Positions 24,245-33,372 of a stretch of DNA of 64,000 bases are shown here, in pieces. This DNA is from Microbacterium sp. LWH11-1.2 (GTDB lineage: Bacteria; Actinomycetota; Actinomycetes; Actinomycetales; Microbacteriaceae). Every line of letters starts with the position of its first letter. Within the stretch, counting starts at the first letter, position 1. The notes under the pieces are model-generated. The model was not told where the DNA came from. It worked only from the letters and a program-made list of their open reading frames with translations, and did not search any database. The position numbers and the translations under genes were made by a program. The stretch spans positions 2,108,001-2,172,000 of the forward strand of contig NZ_CP151636.1 of the NCBI RefSeq assembly GCF_038397745.1, written 5' to 3'.

Positions 24245-25564
24245 ATGGCTCTGTCACAGCGTTCACGGCGGCTCGTACCGCTCGCCCTGCTGGGGGTCGC
24301 GGGCATCGCGCTCGCCGGTTGCGGGGCTCCGGGCGGTGCGCCCGGAGGAGGCGGCGGCGATGACGGCGGAGACGCCACCGTCACGATCTACGGAACGATC
24401 GTCGACGCGGAGGCGGAACTCCTCCAGGAGTCCTGGAAGGACTGGGCCGACGAGAACGGCATCACGATCAAGTACGAGGGCAGCCAGGACTTCGAGACGC
24501 AGCTCGGCACGCGCGCGCAGGGCGGCAACCCGCCCGACATCGCGATCTTCCCGCAGCCCGGACTCTTCGCGGACTTCGCCAAGCGCGACTACCTGAAGCC
24601 GGCGCCCGAAGAGGTCGAGAAGAACGCCAACGAGTACTGGACCGAGGACTGGGTGAACTACGGCACGGTCGACGACACCTTCTACGGTGCGCCGCTGATG
24701 GCGAACGTCAAGGGATGGATCTGGTACTCGCCGGCGAAGTTCGCCGAGTGGGGCGTCGAGGTTCCGACGACTCTCGACGAGCTGACCGCGCTGACCGAGT
24801 CGATCCAGGCCGCCACGGGCACCCCGGCATGGTGCGCCGGATTCGAATCCGGAACGGCGACCGGCTGGCCGGGCACCGACTGGGTCGAGGACTACGTGCT
24901 GCGCCAGGCCGGTCCCGAGGTCTACGACCAGTGGGTCACGAACGAGATCCCCTTCACCGACCCGCAGATCAAGACCGCGTTCGACTCGGTCGGCGAGATC
25001 CTGCTGAACCCGGCGAACGTCAACGCCGGCTTCGGCGATGTGCGCTCGATCAACTCGACCGCGTTCGGCGACGTCGCCCCGGCACTCGCCAGCGGCAGCT
25101 GCGCGCTGACCCACCAGGCGTCGTTCCTCTCGGGCTTCTACCCCGAGGGCACGAACATCGCCGAGGACGGCGACGTCTGGGCGTTCATGCTCCCGGGTGA
25201 GTCCGCCGACGAGAACGCGGTGACCGGTGCCGGCGAGATCGTCGGAGCGTTCAGCGAGTCCGAGGCCACGCAGAAGGTGCTCGCGTACCTGTCCAGCCCC
25301 GAGTGGGCCAACAGCCGCGTCAGCCTCGGCGGCGTCACCTCCGCGAACAACGGGCTCGACCCGGCGAACGCGAAGGACCCGATCCTCCAGGAGACCATCA
25401 AGATCCTGCAGGACCCGGACACGACGTTCCGCTTCGACGCGTCTGACCTGATGCCCGGTGCCGTCGGCGCCGGAACGTTCTGGAAGGGAATGGTCGACTG
25501 GGTCAACGGCGCCTCCACCGATGAGGTGCTCACGCAGATCGAGACCGGCTGGCCTTCGAGCTGA
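24245..25564 (+). CDS. Sugar ABC transporter substrate-binding lipoprotein
   Basis: A 439-residue family-1 extracellular solute-binding protein. The signal peptide SRRLVPLALLGVAGIALAGC ends in the lipobox LAGC. The mature protein shows the typical ATVTIYGTIVDAEAELLQESWKDWADENGI start, GGNPPDIAIFPQPGLFADFA, and C-terminal SGVDWVNG-like helices. It would bind an oligosaccharide outside the membrane. ATG 24245 is preceded by GAGGAGA. The CebR-like operator upstream suggests a beta-glucoside or cellodextrin, but this is inferred from regulation, not from the binding site. Confidence 0.92.
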   Translation: MALSQRSRRLVPLALLGVAGIALAGCGAPGGAPGGGGGDDGGDATVTIYGTIVDAEAELLQESWKDWADENGITIKYEGSQDFETQLGTRAQGGNPPDIAIFPQPGLFADFAKRDYLKPAPEEVEKNANEYWTEDWVNYGTVDDTFYGAPLMANVKGWIWYSPAKFAEWGVEVPTTLDELTALTESIQAATGTPAWCAGFESGTATGWPGTDWVEDYVLRQAGPEVYDQWVTNEIPFTDPQIKTAFDSVGEILLNPANVNAGFGDVRSINSTAFGDVAPALASGSCALTHQASFLSGFYPEGTNIAEDGDVWAFMLPGESADENAVTGAGEIVGAFSESEATQKVLAYLSSPEWANSRVSLGGVTSANNGLDPANAKDPILQETIKILQDPDTTFRFDASDLMPGAVGAGTFWKGMVDWVNGASTDEVLTQIETGWPSS

Positions 25565-25571
25565 TCGGTGT

Positions 25572-25601
25572 GGGAGGGCCGTCCTCGCGGACGGTCCTCC
25601 C
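25572..25601 (+). terminator. Intercistronic hairpin between the binding-protein and permease genes
   Basis: GGGAGGGCCGTCC and GGACGGTCCTCCC pair over 13 bp with one G-U wobble around TCGC. It sits in the 101-base gap between the binding-protein gene and the permeases and would give partial termination or protect the upstream mRNA, so that more binding protein than permease is made. Confidence 0.7.
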
Positions 25602-25665
25602 ATTCTCACGGCGCGCACACCGACGTGCGCGCCGCTGATCCGCAACGCGTGACGAAGGGGATTCC

Positions 25666-26805
25666 GTGAACGCGACAGTATTCTTCCAGTGGATCGGGAC
25701 GCTCCCGCCGATCCTGCAGGCCGTCATCGTGGTCATCGCGTTCGCGGTGGTCGTGGCCGTCATCCTGCTCCTCGTGGACGTCGCTCCGCGCCGAGGAGCG
25801 ATCTACACCTGGGTGCGGCTGGCGATGTGCCTGCTCATCCCGCTCGCCGTGATGTTCTTCTTCAGCTCCTACTACTGGGCGATGGGCGTCGCCGTCGTCG
25901 TGGGTGCGCTGTTCTTCCTTCTGGACTACCGGTCCCGCGACGGCGCGGGCTACCTGATCCAGCTGGTGGCCTTCATGGCGCCGGCCCTGCTGCTCCTGCT
26001 CGTCGGGCTCATCCTGCCGTCGATCCAGACGATGTACTCCTCGTTCCTGAACTCCTCCGGCAAGGACTTCGTCGGGTTCGCGAACTACCTCTGGATCTTC
26101 ACGCAGTCCGACGGCATCACCTCTGTCATCAATTCGATCGTGTGGGTGCTGCTCGTGCCGACCGTGTCGACGATCGTCGGACTCGCCTACGCCGTCTTCA
26201 TCGACCGCACGCGCGGCGAGAAGATCTACAAGGTGCTCGTGTTCATGCCGATGGCGATCTCGTTCGTCGGCGCCAGCATCATCTGGCGGTTCATGTACGA
26301 GTACCGCGGCGGCGAGTTCAAGCAGATCGGTCTGCTCAACCAGATCCTGGTCTGGTTCGGCGGCGAGCCGCAGCAGTGGCTCCTGAACGAGCCGTGGAAC
26401 AACCTGTTCCTGATCGTGGTGCTGATCTGGGTGCAGACCGGATTCGCGATGGTCGTGCTGTCGGCATCGATCAAGGGCGTCCCGGCCGAGCTGCTGGAGG
26501 CCGCGGAGCTCGACGGCGCGAACGCCTGGCAGCGTTTCCGCTCCGTGACCGTCCCGTCGATCCGACCGGCGCTCATCGTCGTCCTCACCACCATCTCGAT
26601 CGCCTCGCTCAAGGTCTTCGACATCGTCCGCACGATGACCGCAGGAAACTACGGCACATCGGTGCTCGCGAACGAGATGTACACGCAGTTCTCGAAGTTC
26701 GAGGCCGGCCGCAGCGCTGCGCTGTCGGTCATCCTGTTCATCCTGGTGCTGCCGATCGTCATCTACAACGCGAGACAGATCAAGAAGCAGCGGGAGGTGC
26801 GCTGA
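25666..26805 (+). CDS. Sugar ABC transporter permease with extra N-terminal membrane segments
   Basis: A 379-residue MalF-like permease starting at GTG. The standard core starts around residue 100 (YLIQLVAFMAPALLLLLVGLILPSIQTMYSSF) and carries the EAA loop LLEAAELDGANAWQRFRSVTVPSI. Before it lie about three additional hydrophobic segments (LQAVIVVIAFAVVVAVILLLV, MCLLIPLAVMFFF and MGVAVVVGALFFLL), giving a protein longer than the usual ~300 residues. It pairs with the next gene. No ATPase is encoded here, so the transporter probably uses a shared MsiK-type ATPase from elsewhere. Confidence 0.9.
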   Translation: MNATVFFQWIGTLPPILQAVIVVIAFAVVVAVILLLVDVAPRRGAIYTWVRLAMCLLIPLAVMFFFSSYYWAMGVAVVVGALFFLLDYRSRDGAGYLIQLVAFMAPALLLLLVGLILPSIQTMYSSFLNSSGKDFVGFANYLWIFTQSDGITSVINSIVWVLLVPTVSTIVGLAYAVFIDRTRGEKIYKVLVFMPMAISFVGASIIWRFMYEYRGGEFKQIGLLNQILVWFGGEPQQWLLNEPWNNLFLIVVLIWVQTGFAMVVLSASIKGVPAELLEAAELDGANAWQRFRSVTVPSIRPALIVVLTTISIASLKVFDIVRTMTAGNYGTSVLANEMYTQFSKFEAGRSAALSVILFILVLPIVIYNARQIKKQREVR

Positions 26806-27791
26806 TGACCATTTCCACGAGCTCCGGATCCGCGGAGCAGAAGACCCCCACCGGCGCGACCAGCACGCGGGCGATCACGACGGGCGGCGGCCTCGACGGC
26901 GCCGCGGGACGGGCGCGCAAGAAGCTCTCCCGGCCGTGGGCCTCGGTCGGATCGATCATCATCGCGGTCCTGTGGACGATCCCGACGCTGGGGCTGTTCA
27001 TCTCCTCGTTCCGTCCTCGCGACCAGATCCAGTCGAGCGGATGGTGGGAGTTCTTCGCTAACCCGCAGATCACGCTGGAGAACTACGTCGACGTGCTGCA
27101 GTCCGGCACGACGCAGCTGACGATCCTCGAGTCCTTCGTCAACTCGATCGCGATCACCATCCCGGCGACCGTGATCCCGCTGATGATCGCGGCGATGGCG
27201 GCGTACGCGTTCGCCTGGATCGACTTCAAGGGCCGGAACGCGCTGTTCATCTTCGTGTTCGCCCTGCAGATCGTGCCCATCCAGATGGCCCTCGTGCCGC
27301 TGCTGAGCTCGTTCTCCCGGGGCATCAACCTCTTCGGACTGCAGGTCACGCTCCCGCTCGATGCCTCGCAGGGGTACGCCCAGGTCTGGATCGCGCACAC
27401 GATGTTCGCCCTGCCGCTGGCGATCTACCTGCTGCACAACTTCATGTCGGAGATCCCCGGCGAGATCATCGAGGCCGCGCGCGTCGACGGCGCATCGCGC
27501 GGGCAGATCTTCTTCCGGATCGTGCTGCCGCTGACGATGCCCGCGATCGCCTCGGTCGCGATCTTCCAGTTCCTGTGGGTCTGGAACGACCTGCTGGTCG
27601 CTCTCGTCTTCGCCGACGGGGCTGCGGCGCCGATCACGAAGCTGCTCGCCGAGATCACCGGCACGCGTGGAAACGACTGGTACCTGCTCACGGCCGGCGC
27701 CTTCGTGTCGATCATCATCCCGCTGATCGTCTTCTTCGCCCTGCAGCGGTACTTCGTCCGCGGTCTCCTGGCGGGGTCGACCAAGGGCTGA
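26805..27791 (+). CDS. Sugar ABC transporter permease (MalG-like)
   Basis: A 328-residue membrane protein whose ATG overlaps the preceding stop by one base. After a polar N terminus of ~45 residues come the MalG-type helices (SIIIAVLWTIPTLGLFISSFRP) and the EAA loop EIIEAARVDGASRGQIFFRIVLPLTMP near the C terminus. GGGAGGTG upstream is a good ribosome site. It forms the second half of the channel with the preceding permease. A long inverted repeat follows the stop. Confidence 0.92.
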   Translation: MTISTSSGSAEQKTPTGATSTRAITTGGGLDGAAGRARKKLSRPWASVGSIIIAVLWTIPTLGLFISSFRPRDQIQSSGWWEFFANPQITLENYVDVLQSGTTQLTILESFVNSIAITIPATVIPLMIAAMAAYAFAWIDFKGRNALFIFVFALQIVPIQMALVPLLSSFSRGINLFGLQVTLPLDASQGYAQVWIAHTMFALPLAIYLLHNFMSEIPGEIIEAARVDGASRGQIFFRIVLPLTMPAIASVAIFQFLWVWNDLLVALVFADGAAAPITKLLAEITGTRGNDWYLLTAGAFVSIIIPLIVFFALQRYFVRGLLAGSTKG

Positions 27792-27793
27792 CC

Positions 27794-27873
27794 CTTCGAC
27801 AGGCTCAGGGACCCACTCGGGTCAGGGACCCACTCGGGTCACGGACCCGCTCTGGTCGCTGAGCCTGTCGAAG
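27794..27873. repeat. Inverted pair of the dispersed repeat enclosing three 17-base tandem units
   Basis: CTTCGACAGGCTCAG (27794-27808) and its exact reverse complement (27859-27873) flank three direct units of 17 bases: 27807-27823 and 27824-27840 identical, 27841-27857 diverged. Each unit itself contains GACCC/GGGTC. The RNA could fold into a long composite hairpin, and it lies right after the sugar transporter operon, so it may act as its terminator or as a REP-like element. Confidence 0.75.
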
Positions 27874-27934
27874 CGCCGCGGGGATGCGTGCAACACAGCC
27901 CCACCCGCGGCATCCGTCCCCGTACCCTGAAGTC

Positions 27935-29323
27935 ATGAAGTACGCAGACTCCATCGTCGACCTCGTCGGCGACACGCCCCTCGTGAAGCTCCAGCACGTC
28001 ACCGAGGGCGTCGCGTGCACGGTGCTCGTCAAGCTCGAGTACATGAACCCCGGTGGCTCCTCGAAGGACCGCATCGCCTCGCGGATCATCGATGCGGCCG
28101 AGGCCGCCGGCGACCTGAAGCCCGGCGGCACGATCGTGGAGCCCACCAGCGGCAACACCGGCGTCGGACTCGCGCTGGTCGCGCAGCAGCGCGGGTACAA
28201 GTGCGTCTTCGTGCTCCCCGACAAGGTGGGCGAGGACAAGATCGACGTGCTGCGCGCCTACGGAGCAGAGGTCGTGGTGACGCCGACGTCGGTCGCGCCC
28301 GACAGCCCGGAGTCCTACTACAGCGTGAGCGACCGGCTCACGCGCGAGATCCCCGGCGCGTTCAAGCCGAACCAGTACGAGAACCCGAACGGTCCGCGCA
28401 GCCACTACGAGACGACCGGGCCCGAGATCTGGCGCGACACCGACGGAGCCGTGACGCACTTCGTCGCCGGCGTCGGCACCGGAGGAACGATCACCGGGAC
28501 GGGCCGATTCCTCCGCGAGGTCTCCGACGGTCGTGTGCGCATCGTCGGCGTCGATCCCGAGGGCAGCGTCTACAGCGGCGGAACCGGACGCCCGTATCTC
28601 GTCGAGGGCGTGGGCGAGGACATCTGGCCGGGAGCGTACGACCCCTCCGTGCCGCACGAGATCGTGGCGGTCGGCGACGCCGACGCGTTCGCGATGACCA
28701 GGCGCCTGGCCAGGGAGGAGGGCATCCTGGTCGGCGGGTCCAGCGGGATGGCCGTCGTCGGCGCCCTGCGGGTGGCCCGTGAGCTGCCGGCGGATGCCGT
28801 GATGGTGGTGCTCCTCCCGGACGGCGGGCGCGGCTACCTGGGCAAGATCTTCAACGACGGGTGGATGCGCTCCTACGGCTTCAGCGACGTGGAGGAGGGG
28901 GAGACCGTGGCCGATGTGCTCGCGGCCCGCACAGCCCGTCAGACGACGGCATCCGGCTCCGGCATCCCGGATCTGGTGCACGCGCACCCGACCGACACCG
29001 TGCTCGAGGCGATTGGGATGATGACGGAGTACGGCATCTCCCAGCTCGTCGTGCTCAGTGCGGAGCCGCCGGTCATGATGGGCGAGGTCGTCGGCACCGT
29101 CGACGAGAAGGGCCTGCTCGACCTGCTGTTCCGCGGCGAGGCGAATCCGACGGATGCCGTGGGCGCGCACGTGGGCGAGCGGCTTCCGCTCGTCGGCATC
29201 CACGCCTCCGTGGCGCAGGCGCGCGCCGCGCTCGCCGAGGCCGATGCGCTGCTGGTCACCGAGGACGGCAAGCCGCACACCGTGCTCACCCGGCAGGACC
29301 TGCTGTCGTACCTCTCACGCTGA
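27935..29323 (+). CDS. Cystathionine beta-synthase
   Basis: A 462-residue PLP enzyme with C-terminal CBS domains. The catalytic domain has EYMNPGGSSKDRIASRIID with the PLP lysine in SSKDR, EPTSGNTGVGLALVAQQRG (phosphate/Asn loop) and GVGTGGTITGTGRFLRE. A pair of CBS modules follows from about residue 335 (VHAHPTDTVLEAIGMMTEYGISQLVVL and VVGTVDEKGLLDLLF). It condenses serine (or acetylserine) with homocysteine to cystathionine, the first step of reverse transsulfuration. Cysteine synthase is the alternative, but the CBS domains and the gene that follows favour this call. Confidence 0.93.
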   Translation: MKYADSIVDLVGDTPLVKLQHVTEGVACTVLVKLEYMNPGGSSKDRIASRIIDAAEAAGDLKPGGTIVEPTSGNTGVGLALVAQQRGYKCVFVLPDKVGEDKIDVLRAYGAEVVVTPTSVAPDSPESYYSVSDRLTREIPGAFKPNQYENPNGPRSHYETTGPEIWRDTDGAVTHFVAGVGTGGTITGTGRFLREVSDGRVRIVGVDPEGSVYSGGTGRPYLVEGVGEDIWPGAYDPSVPHEIVAVGDADAFAMTRRLAREEGILVGGSSGMAVVGALRVARELPADAVMVVLLPDGGRGYLGKIFNDGWMRSYGFSDVEEGETVADVLAARTARQTTASGSGIPDLVHAHPTDTVLEAIGMMTEYGISQLVVLSAEPPVMMGEVVGTVDEKGLLDLLFRGEANPTDAVGAHVGERLPLVGIHASVAQARAALAEADALLVTEDGKPHTVLTRQDLLSYLSR

Positions 29324-29377
29324 CGCGTGGCGTAACGGGAGGGCTGCCGCGCAGACCGCGGACGTAGGCTGGGGAGC

Positions 29378-30532
29378 ATGTCCGAGCACTCCTTCGCCAC
29401 CCGAGCCATCCACGCGGGCCAAGAGCCCGACCCCCGCACGGGCGCGATCATCCCACCGATCTACCAGGCCTCCACACATGTGCAGGACGGCATCGGAGGG
29501 TTCCGGGAGGGCTTCGAGTACAACCGCGCGGGCAACCCGACGAGATCCTCTCTGGAGACGCAGCTCGCCGCGCTGGAAGGCGGCGTGAACGCGCTCTCGT
29601 TCGCCTCGGGCCTTGCGGCGGAGGACGCGCTGCTGCGCGGCATCCTGAAGCCCGGCGATCATGTGCTGCTCGGCAACGACGTCTACGGCGGCACGTACCG
29701 TCTGCTGACCAAGGTGCTCGCGCCCTGGGGCATCGAGACCACGACGGTCGAGCTCGCCGACGTCGAGGCGATCCGCGAGGCGATCCGGCCGGAGACGAAG
29801 ATCGTGTGGCTGGAGACGCCGAGCAATCCGCTGCTGAAGATCGTCGACATCGCGCAGATCGCCGAGATCGGGCATGCGGCCGGGGCGATCGTCGTCGTGG
29901 ACAACACCTTCGCCTCGCCGGCGCTGCAGCAGCCGCTGGCGCTCGGAGCGGATCTCGTCGTGCACTCGACCACCAAGTACCTCGGCGGGCACTCCGACGT
30001 GCTCGGCGGCGCGGTCGTCTTCGGCGACGACCGCTTCTTCGAGCAGGTCAAGTTCCAGCAGTTCGCCGTCGGCGCGGTCTCCGCCCCGCTCGATGCCTGG
30101 CTGACCACCCGCGGCATCAAGACGCTCGCCGTGCGGATGCGGCAGCACTCCGAGAACGCGCAGGCGATCGCCGAGTGGGCGGCGAGCCGTTCCGAGTTCG
30201 CGCAGGTGTTCTTCCCCGGCCTCGCCTCGCACCCGGGGCACGAGATCGCGGCGAAGCAGATGAGCGGGTTCGGCGGCATGCTGTCGTTCGGCCTCGCCGG
30301 CGGAGCGGACGCGGCGCGCACCTTCGCCGAGAGCACCGAGCTCTTCCAGCTCGCCGAATCGCTCGGCGGCGTCGAGTCGCTCATCGGGTACCCGTCGGAC
30401 ATGACGCACGCATCGGTGCGCGGCACCGCGCTCGCCGTGCCGGAGAACGTCGTGCGCCTCTCGGTCGGCATCGAGGACGTCGACGACCTGATCACGGACC
30501 TCGAGCAGGCGCTCGCGCGCCTGGGCCGCTGA
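29378..30532 (+). CDS. metB: Cystathionine gamma-synthase / gamma-lyase
   Basis: A 384-residue PLP enzyme of the Cys/Met metabolism family. Typical parts are FATRAIHAGQEPDPRTGAIIPPIYQASTH, YNRAGNPTRSSLETQLAALEGG, the PLP lysine in LVVHSTTKYLGGHSDVLGGAVV and VRLSVGIEDVDDLI. It lies 54 bases after cystathionine beta-synthase. With that partner it can run reverse transsulfuration as a gamma-lyase (cystathionine to cysteine) and, in actinobacteria, often also acts as gamma-synthase; sequence alone does not separate the two. Confidence 0.93.
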   Translation: MSEHSFATRAIHAGQEPDPRTGAIIPPIYQASTHVQDGIGGFREGFEYNRAGNPTRSSLETQLAALEGGVNALSFASGLAAEDALLRGILKPGDHVLLGNDVYGGTYRLLTKVLAPWGIETTTVELADVEAIREAIRPETKIVWLETPSNPLLKIVDIAQIAEIGHAAGAIVVVDNTFASPALQQPLALGADLVVHSTTKYLGGHSDVLGGAVVFGDDRFFEQVKFQQFAVGAVSAPLDAWLTTRGIKTLAVRMRQHSENAQAIAEWAASRSEFAQVFFPGLASHPGHEIAAKQMSGFGGMLSFGLAGGADAARTFAESTELFQLAESLGGVESLIGYPSDMTHASVRGTALAVPENVVRLSVGIEDVDDLITDLEQALARLGR

Positions 30533-30563
30533 GGGATCGGCGGCGTCGCGGGATCTCGGCGGC

Positions 30564-30586
30564 TGGGTCGCTGAGCCCGTCGAAGC
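30564..30586 (+). repeat. Dispersed intergenic repeat, copy 4
   Basis: GGGTCGCTGAGCCCGTCGAAG, differing at one base from the consensus, between the cystathionine gamma-synthase gene and the MFS gene. Confidence 0.65.
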
Positions 30587-30660
30587 GATAGCATGGGTGC
30601 TTTCCCCGGTCGAATCGTTTCGATCTCGCGCGCCCCCGCCTGACCTCCGGAAGGACCGTC

Positions 30661-32025
30661 GTGTCCGACGCTCCACGCACTGACTCCATCCCGACGACCC
30701 CGCAGCCCGCGCGCACCCCGACGGGCAGCATCCGCACGTCCAGCGCCACCGGCGCGATCCGCACCCTGGGCAGCAATCCGGCGACTGCGCCGATCATGCT
30801 GCACCCGGGAGACGCGATCTCGCTCGGCCGGCGAACCCTGTACATCGTGCTGCTCGGCGCCCTCACGGCGCTCGGACCGTTCACGATCGACCTCTACCTG
30901 CCTGCCTTCCCCGTGCTGGAAGAGGACTTCCAGACGACGGCCGCCGCCATCCAGCTGACGCTCACCGGCACCATGATCGGCTTCGCCCTCGGTCAGCTCG
31001 TCGTCGGGCCGCTCAGCGACAAGGTCGGGCGACGGTTCCCGCTGATCGCCGTCACCGCCCTGCACGTGCTCGCGAGCGTCGCCGCGGCGTTCGCACCCGA
31101 CCTCGGCCTGCTGAGCGCCGCCCGCGTGCTCATGGGCATCGGCGCCGCCGCCGGCGGTGTCGTGGCCATGGCCATCGTCCGCGACCTCTTCGGCGGTCGT
31201 CGGCTGGTCGTGATGCTGTCGCGGCTCGCGCTCGTGTCCGGGGTCGCCCCTGTGGTCGCGCCCCTGATCGGATCGTGGCTGCTGACGCTCATGCCCTGGC
31301 GCGGGATCTTCGTCGTGCTCGCCGCCTACGGCGTGATCATGCTGCTCTCGGCGATCCTGTTCATCCCCGAGACGCTGCCCGTCGCGCGGCGTCAGGGACG
31401 CGGCGGCGCGACCATGCTGCAGCGGTACAAGTCCGTGCTCTCGGATCGCGTGTTCATCGGCGTGCTGATCATCGGCGGCATGAGCTTCTCCGGACTGTTC
31501 TCCTACCTGTCGGCCTCGCCGTTCCTCTTCCAGGAGACGCACGGCCTCGACGCGCAGCAGTACGGTCTGCTGTTCGCGGTGAACTCTCTCGGCGTGGTCA
31601 CCGGCGTGCAGGTCGCCTCGCGCCTCGCCGCACGCTTCGGTCCCCAGTGGGTCCTGGCGTACTCGACCGCGATCCTGCTGCTGGCGGGCACGGCGATCAT
31701 CGTGACCGACCAGCTCGGCCTCGGACTCTGGGGCACGGTCGTTCCGCTGTTCGTGTTCATGACCGCCTGCGGGTTCACGTTCCCGAACGTGCAGGTCCTG
31801 GCGCTCGACCGGCACGGCAAGGCGGCCGGCACAGCCGCGTCGATCCTCGGCGCGGTCAACTTCGGCGTCGCCGGGCTGATCTCGCCGATCGTCGGGTGGA
31901 TCTCGAAGGACGCCGGGATCACGGCGACGACGATGGCGTCGGTCATGGTCGGCTGCGCCGTGATCGGCATCCTGTCGCTGTGGCTCATCGTGCGTCCGCG
32001 CACCGTGGCGATGCTCACTCCCTGA
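30661..32025 (+). CDS. MFS drug-resistance transporter, Bcr/CflA family
   Basis: A 454-residue protein starting at GTG after GGAAGGACC. A polar N-terminal tail of ~60 residues precedes twelve predicted helices. The Bcr/CflA signature is clear: LGALTALGPFTIDLYLPAFPVLEEDFQTTAAAIQLTLTGTMIGFALGQLVVGPLSDKVGRR, including motif A (GPLSDKVGRR). Such proteins export drugs, sulfonamides, bicyclomycin or metabolites such as cysteine. Cysteine export would fit the transsulfuration genes just upstream, but that is speculative. Confidence 0.9.
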   Translation: MSDAPRTDSIPTTPQPARTPTGSIRTSSATGAIRTLGSNPATAPIMLHPGDAISLGRRTLYIVLLGALTALGPFTIDLYLPAFPVLEEDFQTTAAAIQLTLTGTMIGFALGQLVVGPLSDKVGRRFPLIAVTALHVLASVAAAFAPDLGLLSAARVLMGIGAAAGGVVAMAIVRDLFGGRRLVVMLSRLALVSGVAPVVAPLIGSWLLTLMPWRGIFVVLAAYGVIMLLSAILFIPETLPVARRQGRGGATMLQRYKSVLSDRVFIGVLIIGGMSFSGLFSYLSASPFLFQETHGLDAQQYGLLFAVNSLGVVTGVQVASRLAARFGPQWVLAYSTAILLLAGTAIIVTDQLGLGLWGTVVPLFVFMTACGFTFPNVQVLALDRHGKAAGTAASILGAVNFGVAGLISPIVGWISKDAGITATTMASVMVGCAVIGILSLWLIVRPRTVAMLTP

Positions 32026-32056
32026 GTGCACAGGGTTCATCGGCCATGATGGGACG

Positions 32057-32689
32057 ATGAGCAGACGGATGCTGTTGTGGTGGGGCGTGGGGTGTCTCGT
32101 CCTCGCGACGGCTCTGGGTGCGTTCGTGGTCTTCGGATACTCCGAGACGCCGGGGTTCGACCGGTGGTGGAACGAGCTCATCGCGAGCGTCCGCGGTGAC
32201 TGGATGTACTCGTTCGCGCTGGCGCTGAACTGGGTCGGCGGCGGATGGGTCGCGATCCTCGGGGTGCCGCTCCTCGCGATCGTCGCGCTGCTGCTCGCAC
32301 GCCGCTGGCGCAGCGCCCTCTTCGCGGCGATCTGCTTCGCTGCGAGCGCGGGAGCCGTGCAGCTGCTCAAGCAGCTGTTCGGGCGAGCCCGGCCGGAGGA
32401 CATGCTCGTGGTGAGCGACTACGGGTCGTTCCCCTCGGGTCACACCGCGAACGCCGCGACGATCGCCCTGGTCGTCTGGGTGCTGTTCCCGAAGGCTTGG
32501 ACCGCGCTCCTCGGCGCGCTCTGGGTGCTCGCGATGGCGCTCTCGCGCACGTTCCTCTCGGTGCACTGGGCGAGCGACACTCTCGGCGGAGCACTCGTCG
32601 GAGCGGGAGTGGTGCTCGTGTTCGCCGCCTGGCTGCTGCCGTGGGTGCGACACCGTCGCGAAGAGCCCGTCGAGGCGCCGGTAGGCTGA
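32057..32689 (+). CDS. PAP2-family membrane phosphatase
   Basis: A 210-residue membrane protein with the three PAP2 motifs in order: KQLFGRARPEDM (KxxxxxxRP), FPSGHTANAA (PSGH) and SRTFLSVHWASDTLGGALVG (SRxxxxxHxxxD). About six hydrophobic helices surround them. Members dephosphorylate lipid phosphates such as phosphatidate or undecaprenyl diphosphate at the outer membrane leaflet. The exact substrate is unknown. Confidence 0.92.
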   Translation: MSRRMLLWWGVGCLVLATALGAFVVFGYSETPGFDRWWNELIASVRGDWMYSFALALNWVGGGWVAILGVPLLAIVALLLARRWRSALFAAICFAASAGAVQLLKQLFGRARPEDMLVVSDYGSFPSGHTANAATIALVVWVLFPKAWTALLGALWVLAMALSRTFLSVHWASDTLGGALVGAGVVLVFAAWLLPWVRHRREEPVEAPVG

Positions 32690-32718
32690 CGGGACCCCGA
32701 TCGTTCAGAGGAGTCCTC

Positions 32719-33327
32719 GTGCCGAGCAGCATCCGTCCCTACCGTCCATCGGATCGTGCCGCGATCTACGAGATCTGCACGAAGACGGCCGATGCGGGAG
32801 CGGACGCGACGGGCATCCTCTCGGATGACGACCTGTGGGGCGAGCTGTTCGCGGTCCCGTATGTGGAGCGGCATCCGGATCTCGCCTGGGTCGTGGAGAC
32901 GGACGACGGGCGCACGATCGGATACATCGTCGGGACCGATGACACCGATGCGTTCTACACGTGGTTCCGCGACGAGTGGTGGCCGGCCTTCCGGGAGCGC
33001 TTCCCGCGACCGCAGCAGGTCGTCACCCGCGAGGACCGCATGATCGAGTACGGATACGAGCGAGCACCGGGCGTCGACGCCGAGGTCTCCGACTACCCGG
33101 CTCACCTGCACATCGACCTCCTCCCCGAGACTCAGGGGCAGGGCCTCGGGCGCCGCCTCATGGAGACGCTGTTCGCCGAGCTGACCCGGCGTGGCGTGCG
33201 CGGGCTGCACCTGGGCATCGATCCCCAGAACTCGGCCGCGGCCGCGTTCTACGAGCGACTCGGCATGACGCGTCTGCCCGGCGAGGCGCACAGGTACGGA
33301 GTGACGTTCGGCACGGCCGCTCGATAA
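32719..33327 (+). CDS. GNAT-family N-acetyltransferase
   Basis: A 202-residue protein starting at GTG behind AGAGGAG. SSIRPYRPSDRAAIYEICTKTA begins the GNAT fold, and the acetyl-CoA loop is LHIDLLPETQGQGLGRRLMETLFAEL (QGxGxG/R), followed by GIDPQNSAAAAFYERLGMTRL. It resembles acetyltransferases related to the C-terminal part of O-GlcNAcase-associated GNATs. The acceptor is unknown. Its stop codon is inside the first arm of a strong terminator. Confidence 0.88.
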   Translation: MPSSIRPYRPSDRAAIYEICTKTADAGADATGILSDDDLWGELFAVPYVERHPDLAWVVETDDGRTIGYIVGTDDTDAFYTWFRDEWWPAFRERFPRPQQVVTREDRMIEYGYERAPGVDAEVSDYPAHLHIDLLPETQGQGLGRRLMETLFAELTRRGVRGLHLGIDPQNSAAAAFYERLGMTRLPGEAHRYGVTFGTAAR

Positions 33328-33372
33328 AACGCATGAAGGGCCCCGCTGGCGCGGAGACCCTTCATGCGTTTT
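33326..33372. terminator. Bidirectional terminator between the GNAT gene and tRNA-Ser
   Basis: AAAACGCATGAAGGG and CCCTTCATGCGTTTT form a perfect 15-bp stem. The A-run on the left and the T-run on the right give T-tracts in both directions, so it can end the GNAT transcript and the opposing tRNA transcript. The left arm overlaps the GNAT stop codon. Confidence 0.92.
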
